A DNA stretch of 64,000 nt from Delphinus delphis. Taxonomy: Eukaryota; Chordata; Mammalia; Artiodactyla; Delphinidae. Shown one piece after another: positions 46,501 through 58,330 of this stretch. Below the pieces are notes generated by a model, which saw only the letters and a list, made by a program, of their open reading frames with translations, ran no database searches and was not told the origin of the DNA. The translations under genes and the position numbers were made by a program. Numbering within the stretch: the first letter of the stretch is position 1; each line of letters begins with the position of its first letter. The DNA is taken from positions 64,165,246 through 64,229,245 of the forward strand of contig NC_082689.1 in assembly GCF_949987515.2 (NCBI RefSeq). Reading direction: 5' to 3'.

Positions 46501-48432
46501 CTTTCCAAACATCTCAAGGAAGGATTATACTCTCTTACAAAGAGAATGGAGTGAAAGCAATGAGTGTCCAGCTTCTGCAATAATGCCAGTAAATTGGTCA
46601 GTCCTTGTGGATGATTTCTACTCAAGCGCCAAGATTTCCTTAGATATCTACATGGTTTCTTTCTCTTTCCACCTCTGGAATTCTCTTGTAGTGATTTTTT
46701 TTTTTTTTTCCATCTTTGCAGAGGTTCTCTGGTGGAAACACATCAGCAGAGAGCAGTGATGTGAAATAATTTCTTCCACTGCCCAAGATTAGCTATTCAC
46801 TAGTTTAGTCCACAAGTAAAGCAGTGCATATTTTAAATGCCATCCTCTGAGTAACCAGAGTCTGCAGTTTCATCCTGCTGAGCCAAAATTAATTAGAGAT
46901 GAATATCATAATAGAACAGAATTGATCGTAGCATATCACTAAGAAGTGTTGGTCTGTGTTAATTAACATGATTCACCATCAACACTCAGTATATTTATAT
47001 ACAATCAACACAGGTATTTGTCTACATAGACCAATATATTTTTTAGTGGTGGCAGAACTCACCTCAGAAATGATCCACAGATTCAAATGCTTGTCCCTCT
47101 GCCTCTACCCAAACCCTGCCCACCACACACACACACAGTGGCGTGGCCTAACTGCCTCCATATTGGCTATTTCAAAACACATTGTATAGCATTTGGAACA
47201 TATGAATATTTGGAAGCCAAGAAATAGAAAATGTTGGCATAAATGAAGCAGCATCCTGGGGAACCGACTAGAGAAGGATTCCTAGGCAAGTTCAACCTGC
47301 CTATAATCTCCCTTTCTCCAAAAGAATCTGAGTATTTCTCTTTTATTTTCATGCAAGCTAATATGCTACACTGCCTGCCATTTCAACAATTAGAAATTCA
47401 ATAAAAAATAAACAGCCTCTTTTAAAAGACAAATATCTCCCCGAAAGTTAGGGGGCTATCGGTCAATCAAATTTGTCCAAATTTCTTTTTAGCCCATTTA
47501 TTTCAGACAAACTGCATTTAGGAATGTGAGTTTTGCCTGAGTGTTGGGGAGGGAGGCAGTACGTCTTGTAGCCCAGGCTCATCCTTGACTCCAGGAAAGA
47601 GAAAAAATTCTTCTTCTCCCACTCCTCTTCCAGAGGGCTTCATGGGGACATCCAACTTCTACAACTCAACTGGGTAATTTTATCCATTCCCTACTTTAGC
47701 TATGTTATGGATTAAAGAGGCTTCTGAGGACTGGCTTGAGTAGTTAACCACTGTGTGAAACATGGTTTCCAGAGGAAACCACGCTCTGAATACTGAACAT
47801 CTAATAAACCAATATTTGGCACAGACCTGTTTGAAGCTGGGGACTGTGTGTGCGTGGCTTCAGGCTGTCTCTTCCCCCTCCACCCCACAATATACTCATC
47901 AGACACTGACTGTTCAAGCATGGAAATGCATGTCAAAACAGACAGCTGGAAGGCATAGCATGGCTCTGTACACAAAGCTGAAACATCTGGATGAACTGTA
48001 GACTAACTATGCTATCCAGATGTTTTAAAATAATTAGTAGGGCAGGCAGTACTTTTCTATCATTGACATTTTTACCTTTTTTTTTTTGTATTGAGTAGCC
48101 CTAGTCTTTATAACTGCAACGTTCCTTACTAAAACCCGCCTTTATTCCAGAGAGGCAGGGCTTACTGAACTCAGTGGGTGCATTAGGCACTGTGCGGGGA
48201 TTAATTCTGGGTTCTCTTGTAAGATGCAGACTTGGTGTGGATCAGGAAAAGGGAAGCAAGATGAGTGGCCCGTCTATAAAAATTCCTTTTTATCTTTTTC
48301 CTCCCTTTGGCACTCTACTCTGAACCAGAGGCTTGATCTCAGCTCCATTTCAGCTATCTTAAGCCTCTTAACTTTCTGTCCTCTTACGGGTGTCCTGTGA
48401 AACCTGATTCAAAAGCAGGATGTACTCTATTG
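46501..48432. other. Single-copy DNA
   Basis: About 1.9 kb with a T-run at 46689-46709 and a short CA run near 47127-47138. Nothing coding is recognised. Confidence 0.45.
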
Positions 48433-48616
48433 CAGTTTTTCTCAAAATACGATCAAGGGCCACAAGCAGAGAAACTCGCTGGCTGTTTAGTGTGAATGCT
48501 GATTCCTAGGTCCTACTTGATCTTCTGACTCAAAGTCTCTGGAGGATATGTCCTGGGAATCTGTCTTTTAAATAAACTCTCCATGTATGTCTAGTGCAAG
48601 CTTAAGAGAACTACTG
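48433..48616 (+). mobile_element. hAT-Charlie nonautonomous fossil (MER20/MER1-like)
   Basis: Begins 'cagtttttctcaaaatacga' and ends 'agcttaagagaactactg', which are worn inverted ends of the CAGTGGTTCTCA type. Inside are 'gaatgctgattcctaggtcc' and 'tgggaatctgtcttttaaat'. The subfamily is uncertain. Confidence 0.65.
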
Positions 48617-49732
48617 CATTATATAATGCCTTATTCTGATTGTTGCGACTCATGAAACTTTCACTTCAATTTTAGTACCTATAGAATCTAGAAATCTAAG
48701 TAATGTAAGAACAGTTATAAATCAAATATCAGGGTGCTTCGAAAAATGTAATGCCAGCAAGTTAGGAACTTGATAATTCATCATAGATACTTGCTCTAGA
48801 ATCTATTCTGAAGTGTGTTGGGCATTTTTCTCTCTGAAATCTGATTTCCATGTAAGATCAATAAGGGAATATTTATATTGCCGATATGGTGACCATTTAT
48901 TATTTGATTTTTATAAAATCCTTGCCTCTAAGCAGTTGACATTCAAAACAAATCATTCCTTCATTAGCCATAATAATACCTTATTGCCTCTGTTCTGAAG
49001 TATTCATTTTATTTCCATTATCCCTATTGTATAAAACAGGCACAGATCTAGCAGAGCCCAGTTTATCACAGGCAAATTGAATGGAGAGGCTAAGTAAACG
49101 CGATCTGCTAGGTTTCCCCCTCAGATTAGCAACCAGAAGAGTTCATCTTCTCTAAGAGCCCCCGGTTGGTCTGTGGGAAGCAGTTTGAGTGAAGAAGGTC
49201 TGCAACATGGAGCTACAACTCTTCCAAAATCATGGCTAAGCTAATTTATTACAATTGAACCAATTACCAAGCGAGTTGTTTGGCATCAAGGCAAACCACT
49301 TGGTGAGTAAGGAACTTTTCCACATTTTCCTGGGAAGGGCAGAGGGAGACCGTGGGGACAGAGTGCATTTCAGAACCTCCTCAGGAGAGCTGGCTCTGTA
49401 GAGACACAGGTGCTCCTGGAAATGAAAAAAGCTTCACGAGACCATTTTTGGTGTCTGAACTCAACTCTCTGCATGGAAAATGGGAGGTTACATGAGTGGC
49501 TTACGGACAGCAGATTGTGTGGTTGCGTTTCCCCTGCTGGCAGTGACCCTCTTAGCCTCACATGGCTTCAGACCAACAGCTGGAGCACAATGAAGGACTT
49601 GGGGCTCATCAGCTGTTTCTGCAGAGGGACATGGCTCTAGGTATTCCTCAAGGCTGGACAACTGTGAGTGGCCTTTGCTATCACTGTAGTTTCCCTATTT
49701 TTTTTCCCCTTACTTAAAATGAGTGCTACTCG
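48617..49732. other. Single-copy DNA
   Basis: About 1.1 kb. The short frames at 49370-49640 lie on both strands and have no known similarity. Confidence 0.45.
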
Positions 49733-49946
49733 GGGCTTCCCTGGTGGTGCGGTGGTTGAGGGTCCGCCTGCCGATGCAGGGGACGCGGGTTCGTGCCCCG
49801 GTCCGGGAAGATCCCACATGCCGCGGAGCGGCTGGGGCCGTGAGCCATGGCCGCTGAGCCTGCGCGTCCGGAGCCTGTGCTCCGCGACGGGAGAGGCCAC
49901 AACAGTGAGAGGCCCGTGTACCGCAAAAAAAAAAAAAAAAAAAAAA
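49733..49946 (+). mobile_element. CHR-type SINE
   Basis: Close to consensus, GC-rich and CpG-rich, with an A-run of about 21 at 49925-49945. The flanks gagtgctactc and gagttttactc are a diverged TSD. The high CpG content suggests a young copy. Confidence 0.93.
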
Positions 49947-51090
49947 GAGTTTTACTCTTTCTTTTTCATGAGAATGTAAATTTCATAAAGAAATAAATGA
50001 ATCAACTTCAAGATAAAATAAAATAAAATAATATTAAATTAAATTACAAAAAAAGTGTTACTCACATTTCTGAGTTTCAAACTCAAGTATCTAGTTGCAT
50101 TTGGGTTCTCAGGTTCCATGAAATGGCCCCTCTCTCTAATGCTCTGCATGCAGTAGGACCTCCACTGATGCCAGTGGGCTGCCTGGAATAAGGTTCTTTT
50201 CCAGAATCAGCCCTGGAGCCACCAGTAGGTAGATTTTCTAACATGGCTCCAATCCAGCCCCCACTTTGCACATGTAGATTTATCCCGGGAATCAACGGTG
50301 CAGAGTATAGTTAGTGCTGCTTGCATTTAGCTATCTCATCTCTCCTGGCTCACTTCTGTTTATCTCAAATTCAGCTTCTCTCCTTCTGTCAGTCACAGCA
50401 ATTCCCCAAACGTGGTTGGCAAAGAGCTGTGGGACTGAGGTATCAGGCCTGTTGTTTCCAACTCTTGTGAGGTTCTGAGATGAGGTTTGTTTGACTTTCT
50501 TTTTAGAGGTTTGTTCACCTAGGAGATGTTAATTTCTCAAAACTGGAATGCACTTATCCTCTCAGGCAAATCTTATCTAGGGAGAAGCCACTAATTGCGA
50601 AATTAAACAGTGGTTATTATTTTCCACTGATGGCAAAGCCCGTACTTTATTAAAGAACAAATAGAATATTGCTTTATGGGAAATTTAGAATAAACCTACC
50701 CAAATGGTATACACGGGTCTCCTCATGGCTATAAAAGCAATGTGCTTTATGTATTTATGTTTATACAATTAACATCAGGTATTCTTCTTTACTTTCATTT
50801 GTAAGTACATTAGTACATTGAAATTTTTGTCATAAAAAGTAGAAATGTTTTATGAGTGTTTAAATATACACATAAAGGTTAAAAGCATTGTTCTCTGTAT
50901 TTAAAAAAATGCCTACAGTACAATAACTCATCTTGAAATGTCTACGGAACATAATACCTATTATGCTGTTCTTTGTTTCCGCTTTTCATCTTGAAAATGC
51001 TTCCATATTCAAGTGAAATTATCACTGCATCTTTAAAAATCTTTTTACAATGTAAAACTTCTTTATGAGTCACAAAAAAGGGGTTAGACA
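49947..51090. other. Single-copy DNA with AAAAT patch
   Basis: An ATAAA/AAAAT-type simple repeat lies at 50013-50046, just downstream of the SINE. The remainder shows nothing recognised. Confidence 0.45.
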
Positions 51091-51298
51091 GAGCTTCCCT
51101 GGTGGCGCAGTGGTTGAGAGTCCACCTGCCAATGCAGGGGACACGGGTTCGTGCCCCAGTCCGGGAAGATCCCACATGCCATGGAGCGGCTGGGCCCGTG
51201 AGCCATGGCCGCTGAGCCTGCACGTCCGGAGCCTGTGCTCCGCAATGGGAGAGGCTACAACAATGAGAGGCCCGCATAGCGCAAAAAAAAAAAAAAAA
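51091..51298 (+). mobile_element. CHR-type SINE with TSD
   Basis: A full copy with B box 'gggttcgtgcccc' and an A-run. The TSD aaaaaaggggttagaca / aaaaaagggttagaca is at about 51075-51091 and 51294-51309. Confidence 0.93.
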
Positions 51299-51309
51299 AG
51301 GGTTAGACA

Positions 51310-52264
51310 ATATGACTTTCAGTAGCTAAGACTCTCATGAAACAATGCAGTGTTAGGCATAGTGGCTGATTTTCCCACAGAGGTATAAATCAGACTTTAT
51401 AATGAAAGAGTTCAGTTCTGGCCCTCGCAGCTTTTGTCCTATGTGAGCACAATACATACATACATACATACTGTCAGCTGCTGCCTAGTTCCTGGGTCTT
51501 GATCATCCCCTTTCCCAGCCTTTGCTGTAGTATCTGCAGACATCTACCCAACCTGTGGGTCAGAAACTCGGTCACACATTCCAGCGGTGCCTTAATTAAA
51601 CCTTGTGATATTCCGGGAATTAGGTTGTCCGAGAAAAACTTGGGTGTCTAAGTTGGCTGCTGAAAACACAAGTTTCCACTTTCTGAACATCTCATCAACC
51701 ACTCCTTGCTTCCTCCCACGTCTTCACCTCTATCAGCTCCCCCAACACAGATACCTTCTACCAGTCCAACGTGGTGCCTACCAAGTGGTCTATTCTCCCT
51801 ACTGGGATGGACTCTCTCTGAATTGTCTGCTAGGCTAAGGTCCCATTATCTTGATAACTCCTACTTCCTTAAGGCCTTGGATGGATTCTGATTTGGAATG
51901 ATCATACTGGCAAGAACAGTCCCTGGTCCAAGCTTCTCGCATGACCAGACTCCCTCCTCTACTCCCACGTCAATGCATTCCACCCAACATTATTAATAAC
52001 CAGGAGAACATGCTGGGTGGGTATGGCTGCTTCTTTGGCCCAGGTCTTTTCTGGTCCTTTTCTGCCCTTTACTCAAGCACTTGTTGCCTTGGGTTTTGCA
52101 AGCCTAGAGCAAGGGTTTGCTGGTGTTAGGACACATTCTAAATAACTCAGCAGTGTCTAAAGGAACCCCAACACTTTCTCTACATGAACATGTAAAGAAA
52201 ACTATGTGATCGCTATTTTTAGTAATGTGCCAAAATACGGTTCTGGAGGGCTGAAATCTTATAG
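51310..52264. other. Single-copy DNA
   Basis: Contains a short (CATA)n run at 51451-51471. The pyrimidine-rich stretch at 51660-51840 could be an L2 remnant, unconfirmed. Confidence 0.4.
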
Positions 52265-52490
52265 CAGGGATTAGCAAACTATGGTGCACAGACCAAAACC
52301 ATGCTGCTCCCTGTTGTTTTAAATAAAGTTATATTTGAACACAACCATGATCATTGCTCATTCATTTATGTGTTGTTTATGTCTGTTTTCACGCTACGTT
52401 GGCAGACTTGAGTAGTTGCGACAGAGACTGCATAGCTCACAAAGCGAAAAATAATTACTATCTGACCCTTTATAGAAAAAGTTTACCAAA
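52265..52490 (+). mobile_element. hAT-Charlie derived element (MER1/Charlie3-like)
   Basis: Starts 'cagggattagcaaactatgg' and ends 'agaaaaagtttaccaaactc', inverted forms of the CAGGGGTCGGCAAACT terminus. Diagnostic inner parts are 'aaataaagttatatttgaac' and 'gagtagttgcgacagagact'. The family name is from memory. Confidence 0.75.
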
Positions 52491-53918
52491 CTCCACCTTA
52501 TACTCATCCATTACTTCATCTCTCTGTTTGGATCCTAAATAGACTCCTACATGAGGGGCTAGAACCCAGGTACCCAGATACCTACTTTGTTGAATTCTAA
52601 GCTATTTTCACCAAAAGGGACAAAACCTATTTCAAATTAGTGACATCTGACTAAAGATATTAGCATATGTGGGGGGAAAACCTGCAAAGCTCAACTCAAA
52701 GACTTCTAGAGGAAATTACTTTAAAAAATGCAGCCTAGAGTGAGGCAAACTTGAGATAAATTATTAACAATTATTGTAGTCCAATAGGAATTCAGAAATA
52801 GCAATCCCACTCCTTCGTCAGCGTTCTGTTTGCAGTTCATTTACTCTGATCACTCCCTACTGCTAGACAAATTCAGCCTCACTGGATTGGAGAGGGAATT
52901 AGCGTTGATTTTCTCCCATTAAATATTACATAGGCATGCTTATAAATGGTTACATCACCAAGGTTTGCAAATAGAGAAGATAAAAAAATTTTTTTTCTTA
53001 ACTTCATTTGCTAAACTGAACCTGATAGAGAGAAAGCAAAGTTTCTCATGTAAATCGAATGACTGGATATGCTGACATTTTGTTTCACAAAGCAGTGTTT
53101 CTACAAGGTTACACACATAACTACTAACATTTAAAATGGCAGAAGGAAGGGGTTTTACACCCTATTGTGCCAAGTTTTATTTTTTCTGCTGTACTGATTA
53201 CAATAAAGGACTCATCACTGTCAACAGGCAGAGCCTGCTACATTGCTTTTATCAAACGCCAGGAGGTGTAAATACAAACTGTAAAGAGAAAGATCATGAC
53301 TCACTGTCTGACAGCGAAGCTATTAAACATAATCAAAGACTCAGAGTGAACTCACAGTGCCTTTCAACACATTGCTAAAGAATCCTTTTCACTGTAAAAC
53401 TAGCATAAAATGTCACAATTCTGACACTGCTGTTGGAGAAACTTGGTTTAAGGCATTTAAAACAACTTCAAGACTTCAAATGAACAGGAGTTACTCACCA
53501 CAGAATAAGTCACACTGCATTTAGCCTGGACACAAGGCTCCTCAAATTGTAATCAATAACTGATTAAAAGTTGATCTTTCAGGGCATTAAAATCCAAAAT
53601 TTTAGGATACTTGTTGGTGATTAAAATATGTCGTTGTCGAATGAATGCAGCCTCATATACCTCAACAACAAAATCATTGTTTGCTGTCTCTTACAAAGTA
53701 CAAGGACAATGATTTATTCTCAGGAAGTCAGTTGGACCATGAGGTAAGGTACATGTTCTATATTGAGAAGTGAAAATCCTGCCCATGGTGTAGGATTCCG
53801 GCATCTTGAGTGAAAGGAACAGATGGGCAGGACAGTGGGACATGTAGGTCCAAGAGAACAAACATGACAGTCCCAAAGTTTCCTGAGTGTTACCTGAGTA
53901 GAGCCTACCTATTTTCTG
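52491..53918. other. Single-copy DNA
   Basis: About 1.4 kb of AT-rich sequence. No gene or clear repeat. Confidence 0.45.
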
Positions 53919-53933
53919 CTCATCAGTCCTTTA

Positions 53934-54065
53934 TTTTTTTAAAATTTATTTATTTTTGGCCGCACCGCGTGGCATGTGGGATCTTAGCTCCCTGACCAGG
54001 GGTAGAACCCAGGCTCCCTGAAGTGGAAGTGCAAAGTCTTAACCATTGGACTGCCAGGGAAGTCC
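53934..54065 (-). mobile_element. Short tRNA-derived SINE, inverted, with 15-bp TSD
   Basis: A 130-bp SINE related to the CHR group but lacking the long body: 'ggccgcaccgcgtggcatgt', 'ggggtagaacccaggctccc' and 'ttggactgccagggaagtcc'. The perfect 15-bp TSD ctcatcagtccttta is at 53919-53933 and 54066-54080. Confidence 0.92.
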
Positions 54066-54080
54066 CTCATCAGTCCTTTA

Positions 54081-54727
54081 AAGGCATGTGTCTTCAAGGT
54101 CAATGTTACAGTACATCGGTCTATGAGAAGGTTGTGATCAAAGGACTTTTATGATTAATCATGTGAGTTCTGCGGGAAGCTTAATCATGACTATTTACAT
54201 GTTGAAGCTAGACTTCTAAGACCAGCCCTTGGCCAGCCTCACAAAAATACATGCAACGTAGCTCTGTCTGGCTTCTTGGTGGTTTACACGTGCCCTTTGG
54301 ACTCTAGGTTCAGAAGCATCACCTACTTTTTCACTCGCCTCTCCGTGCACACTTAGCATGGAACCTAGAACACAGCTGTTGCTTACTAAATGCATGAGGC
54401 ATAAATGACAGCAAGAATGATTCTCATCACTTATTATTAAGCAGTGTGAGAACACAAAGATAGAGATGCTGTCCAAGGAAGACTGGCTTTGGCTGGCAAT
54501 ATCTACTCAGCCCCTGGCCCAATAAGTTTGACTTCAGGCCTTTTGACCATATATTCCACAAAAGTAAGCCACAAACACTGCCACTTATTGTGGGGTCCAG
54601 TGTGACTAACTTATAGAACTCTGGCCACACAGCCTGACTTCAATACCTGCCTCTGGCTCCTTCAAATTTGTGGTCCGTTAAGTTTCTCCTTCTGAAATTC
54701 TGGATCATAGTTGTTCAACTTCCACAT
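54081..54727. other. Single-copy DNA, possible L2 scrap
   Basis: The part at 54345-54400 ('gcatggaacctagaacacag') may be an L2 3' end. Otherwise nothing is recognised. Confidence 0.4.
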
Positions 54728-54742
54728 AGCTATCCACATTTT

Positions 54743-54937
54743 TTAAAATTTTTAAAAAAAATTTTTTGCGGTACGCGGGCCTCTCACTGTTGTGGCCTCT
54801 CCTGCTGCGGAGCACAGGCTCCGGACGCACAGGCCCAGCTGCTCCGCGGCACGTGGGATCCTCCCGGACTGGGGCACGAACCCGTGTCCCCTACATCGGC
54901 AGGCGGACTTTCAACCACTGCGCCACCAGGGAAGCCC
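54743..54937 (-). mobile_element. CHR-type SINE, inverted, with internal deletion
   Basis: A complete inverted SINE except for about 22 bp missing between 'cgcacagg' and 'cccagctgctcc', where other copies have the 'gctcagcggccatggctcac' block. The TSD agctatccacatttt / agctgtccactttt flanks it at 54728-54742 and 54938-54951. Confidence 0.9.
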
Positions 54938-54952
54938 AGCTGTCCACTTTTA

Positions 54953-57231
54953 ACCTTCCTTTAGTTGTGGTGCCTTCTGCTACCTCAACTTAAGAAGTCC
55001 CTGCTCTAACTTCTAACACTTTGGCATTTCCCAACCCCTAACGCTACTCTACTATGACAAGGAGGGATTCTGACCCAGAAGGAATAATCTAAGAAAAAGC
55101 TTCAGGGAGATATTTTAATTTTTGTTTCCTTCCTTGAAGTTTTATGGATCTTTGAGAATTTCTAGCAAAGGTGGGAGCAGAAGCTCTTTTCATCAATGAT
55201 GAATTCCCAGGATTTTAACCCTCATCTCAATGGATAACTGGTGGCTTGCCTTAGGTGATCTGCATGAAAGTAACTCTCACCCCGCAACTGCCAATCTTTA
55301 TAGCAAAGGCTGAATAGGTTATTTATAACCAAAGCGTTGAGTATTATTTAACACCCTCTGTATACCACATTGTGCTTCCTCTGTTCTTCCCAAGGAGCTC
55401 ACATCATAGTCTACCTTGTACTATATTTATTACTTAATTTTCTTTTTTGTAATGCTTTGGTAGCTACTTGGGGACAGCTCTTTTGTTTTTCATTGTATTG
55501 CCCAGAACACTAGCAATAAAACTTGTAAAAACAAAGATACTAGAAATGCTTACTAAATGTGAGAAGAGAAAAAAGAAGCATATGCAAACATATCAAATTC
55601 CAGTTTGGTGAAACGAGTATTAAACTATTGGATTAAAATGAGACTTTCGACGAGTTTTTGTGTCTAGTTTTAATAGTCATTATCAGAATTACATACGTGT
55701 TCTAAAATCCTGCAAATGCAATAAATAACCTCTTTCTACTCCCTACCCCTCACTTCTTCATGCTTTGATCACCTACAAGTTATTTTCTATTGATGCTTCC
55801 CACTCTCCATGATTCTTGCCTAATGTAATCCCAAATGAAATTATGCAGGAGACTGCGTCCCCTGCTCTAAGTTTACGGGGATTTTTTTTCTTCATTAAAA
55901 AAATATTCACACTTAGGAGTAAGGATGGGCAAAAATGGGAACTAGGTGAGTTTCTCTTCAGCCTCTTCAACCTCTAGTTGTTCTTTCTCTCTGCCTGAAA
56001 TGGCTTCCTACTGTTCTTTGGATGTTCTATGACCTCATCTCATTCTGACCCTCTCTCAAACTGAACCTCTCTAGCTCTCCTTACAAAATCTGCTCTCAGC
56101 CTACTTCTGCTGGAAAGATTCCAATATATGAATTAGTCACATGATGTTAATCAATGATAGCAGCTTAAGGCATTTTCTGGCTCAGAGGGATTCGCATTTT
56201 GATAAGGGTCAATGCCCTAACCCCTAGGATCAAATTGCTAATGGTAGAATTTAATACTTTGGGAATGGCATCAAGGGTTAGAAAGCCTTCCAATCCCATC
56301 ATATTGACTGCCAGCTCTACAAGTGCAGAGAACATCCACTCCCACAAAGCTGTCCCTCATTATTACCATAAATAATGAAGAAGTTATTTTCTATATAAGT
56401 CCAAATGCTAACACTGACACTGCTGAACTCAGTACAGAAGGGAAAAATGTCAACACGGTGGCTCCAAATAATTTTGGATTTGGTGAGAGCGGAAATGAGA
56501 AGAAAGGAAAGCAGGAAGGAAGGGGTAAAGACAGGAAAGGAGGACTGTCAACATAGGGAATGAAAGAAATATCTCTTTAATCTGAATGCTATTATATTAT
56601 TAGATATACAGAATGCATGCATTTTAATGCCACTTCTGAGATCGATTATATGTGTTAATCTAATTTTTTCATAAAATAAAAATGAAATTGATTTACAGTC
56701 TGTGGGGAAGGGGGACTTAGACACAACAAATTTGGGGGCTATTAAATGTAATATGTAAAAGCTGAAAAACAAATTTCATAATTGAAGCTCTGTATCTTAA
56801 ATTAATATACGACAAGGAATACTGACTTTGGCAAACAGATACAACAAGGCTATTTACCAAATTATTATTAATTGAAGTGTATGACCAATCTGTCATTGCT
56901 AAGAATAGTGGAAAAGCAGTTCTGTAGTCACGTATTTTTGAAGAAAGTCAATAAGAAATGAATTTGCTCAACTGCAGGAGAATTTAGCTGCATTTGTTGA
57001 ACTCATGATTTTTTTTTTTGATCTTTTTGAAAAACAATAAATCACACACTCATAGAATATGGTGCTGTCCTTGGGTTAGGTCATGTATACCCTCTTAGAG
57101 ATATGGTAAAAAAACTTGAGAGGGCTTAGGAGATGATCCCACATCAAATAAATCACTAGGGTGAGTTTTCAAACGCATGTTACTGCACTGACTCTTAAGT
57201 TTCTTAGCTGAACTTTGAAACTTGATAAAGA
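54953..57231. other. Single-copy DNA, with an L2-like piece at 55380-55570
   Basis: The piece with 'cttggggacagctcttttgt' and 'cattgtattgcccagaacac' resembles an L2 3' end. The purine-rich patch at 56500-56545 is low complexity. No exon is seen. Confidence 0.4.
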
Positions 57232-57240
57232 TCTCATTTT

Positions 57241-57588
57241 GGACTTCCCTGGTGGTGCAGTGTTTAAGAACCTACCTGCCAATGCAGGGGACACTGGTTC
57301 GAGCCCTGGTCCAGGAAGATCCCACATGCTGCAGAGCAACTAAGCCCATGTGCCACAACTACTGAGCCTGTGCTCTACAGCCCAAGAGCCACAACTACTG
57401 AGCCCGCGTGCTGCAACCACTGACTCCCACGCGCCTAGAGCCTGTGCCCCGCAACAAGAGAAGTTACCGCAATGAAAAGCAAGTGCACCACAACAAAGAG
57501 TAGCCCCCCGCTCACCGCAACTAGAGAAATCCCTCGCACAGGAATGTAGCGAAAATAAACAATAAATAAAATAAATTAATTTAAAAAA
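57241..57588 (+). mobile_element. Long CHR-type SINE
   Basis: A tRNA-like head ('gacttccctggtggtgcagt', B box 'tggttcgagccc') is followed by repeated 'gccacaactactgagcc' blocks and an AAATAA-rich tail. The flanking TSD is tctcatttt / tgtcatttt. Confidence 0.88.
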
Positions 57589-57597
57589 TGTCATTTT

Positions 57598-57949
57598 ATT
57601 TATCTTTTAAAAAGAAAAATTAATGTAACAATCAGAAAGATGAGCTAAAATTTCTTTTAAAGTGAAAATTTCAGTTAATTGCACAGCATGAATTTTACAG
57701 ATATTCTAAATAAAACAGAACAAGAAAGATAATGTTTATTAATGTGAGTTACTTAGGAAAGAAATTAATCTGTCCCCTCTATCTTTGAAATGACTCTACC
57801 ACTTCCTAAATCATCCTTTACTCTACTTCTCTATTTCCATCCTCAACCAATTTATGAGATTTAGCAGATTAGACACAGGTTAAGACTTAGATATGATACA
57901 GTTATGTAGATATAAGAAGATACGTTATTAGAGAGAAGAGACATAGCAG
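57598..57949. other. AT-rich DNA
   Basis: About 350 bp with nothing recognised before old L1 sequence begins. Confidence 0.4.
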
Positions 57950-58284
57950 ATAATATGAGAATATACATATGCACAATTGTTGTCCAGTGAGAGAGACTAG
58001 AAATAATAGAGGAGACACAATAATTAAATTCAATATTTGGTTGAAAAATTTTCAGAACTGATGAAAAACATGACTCCACATAAAATAGAAGCACACCATA
58101 TGCCAACAGAATAGATTTTTAGAAATCCACACCTAGACATGTGGAAAACTGCAGAACACCAAAAATAAAGAGATGGCCAGAGGGAGACACAAAGCAGCTA
58201 CAAAGGATGAAAACTTGACAGTACTATTATCAACAAAAAACATAAAGGGAGAAATTGACAATAATACAATAATAGCAAGGGACT
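57950..58284 (+). mobile_element. Older LINE-1 fragment (ORF1 end, then ORF2 piece)
   Basis: The parts 'gttgaaaaattttcagaact', 'aaatccacacctagacatgt' and 'aactgcagaacaccaaaaat' match the end region of older L1 ORF1. After an internal loss, 'gagaaattgacaataataca' and 'aatagcaagggactttt' match the ORF2 endonuclease region. It is therefore internally deleted. Confidence 0.65.
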
Positions 58285-58330
58285 TTTTTTTTCTTTTTTT
58301 AATTTTGGCCATACCATGTGGCATGCGGGA
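58285..58330 (-). mobile_element. Inverted SINE stub cut by the LINE-1 insertion
   Basis: Only the T-rich start and 'ttggccataccatgtggcat' of a short SINE remain, ending where the L1 5' UTR begins. The rest would lie beyond the L1 3' end, outside the window. Confidence 0.7.
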
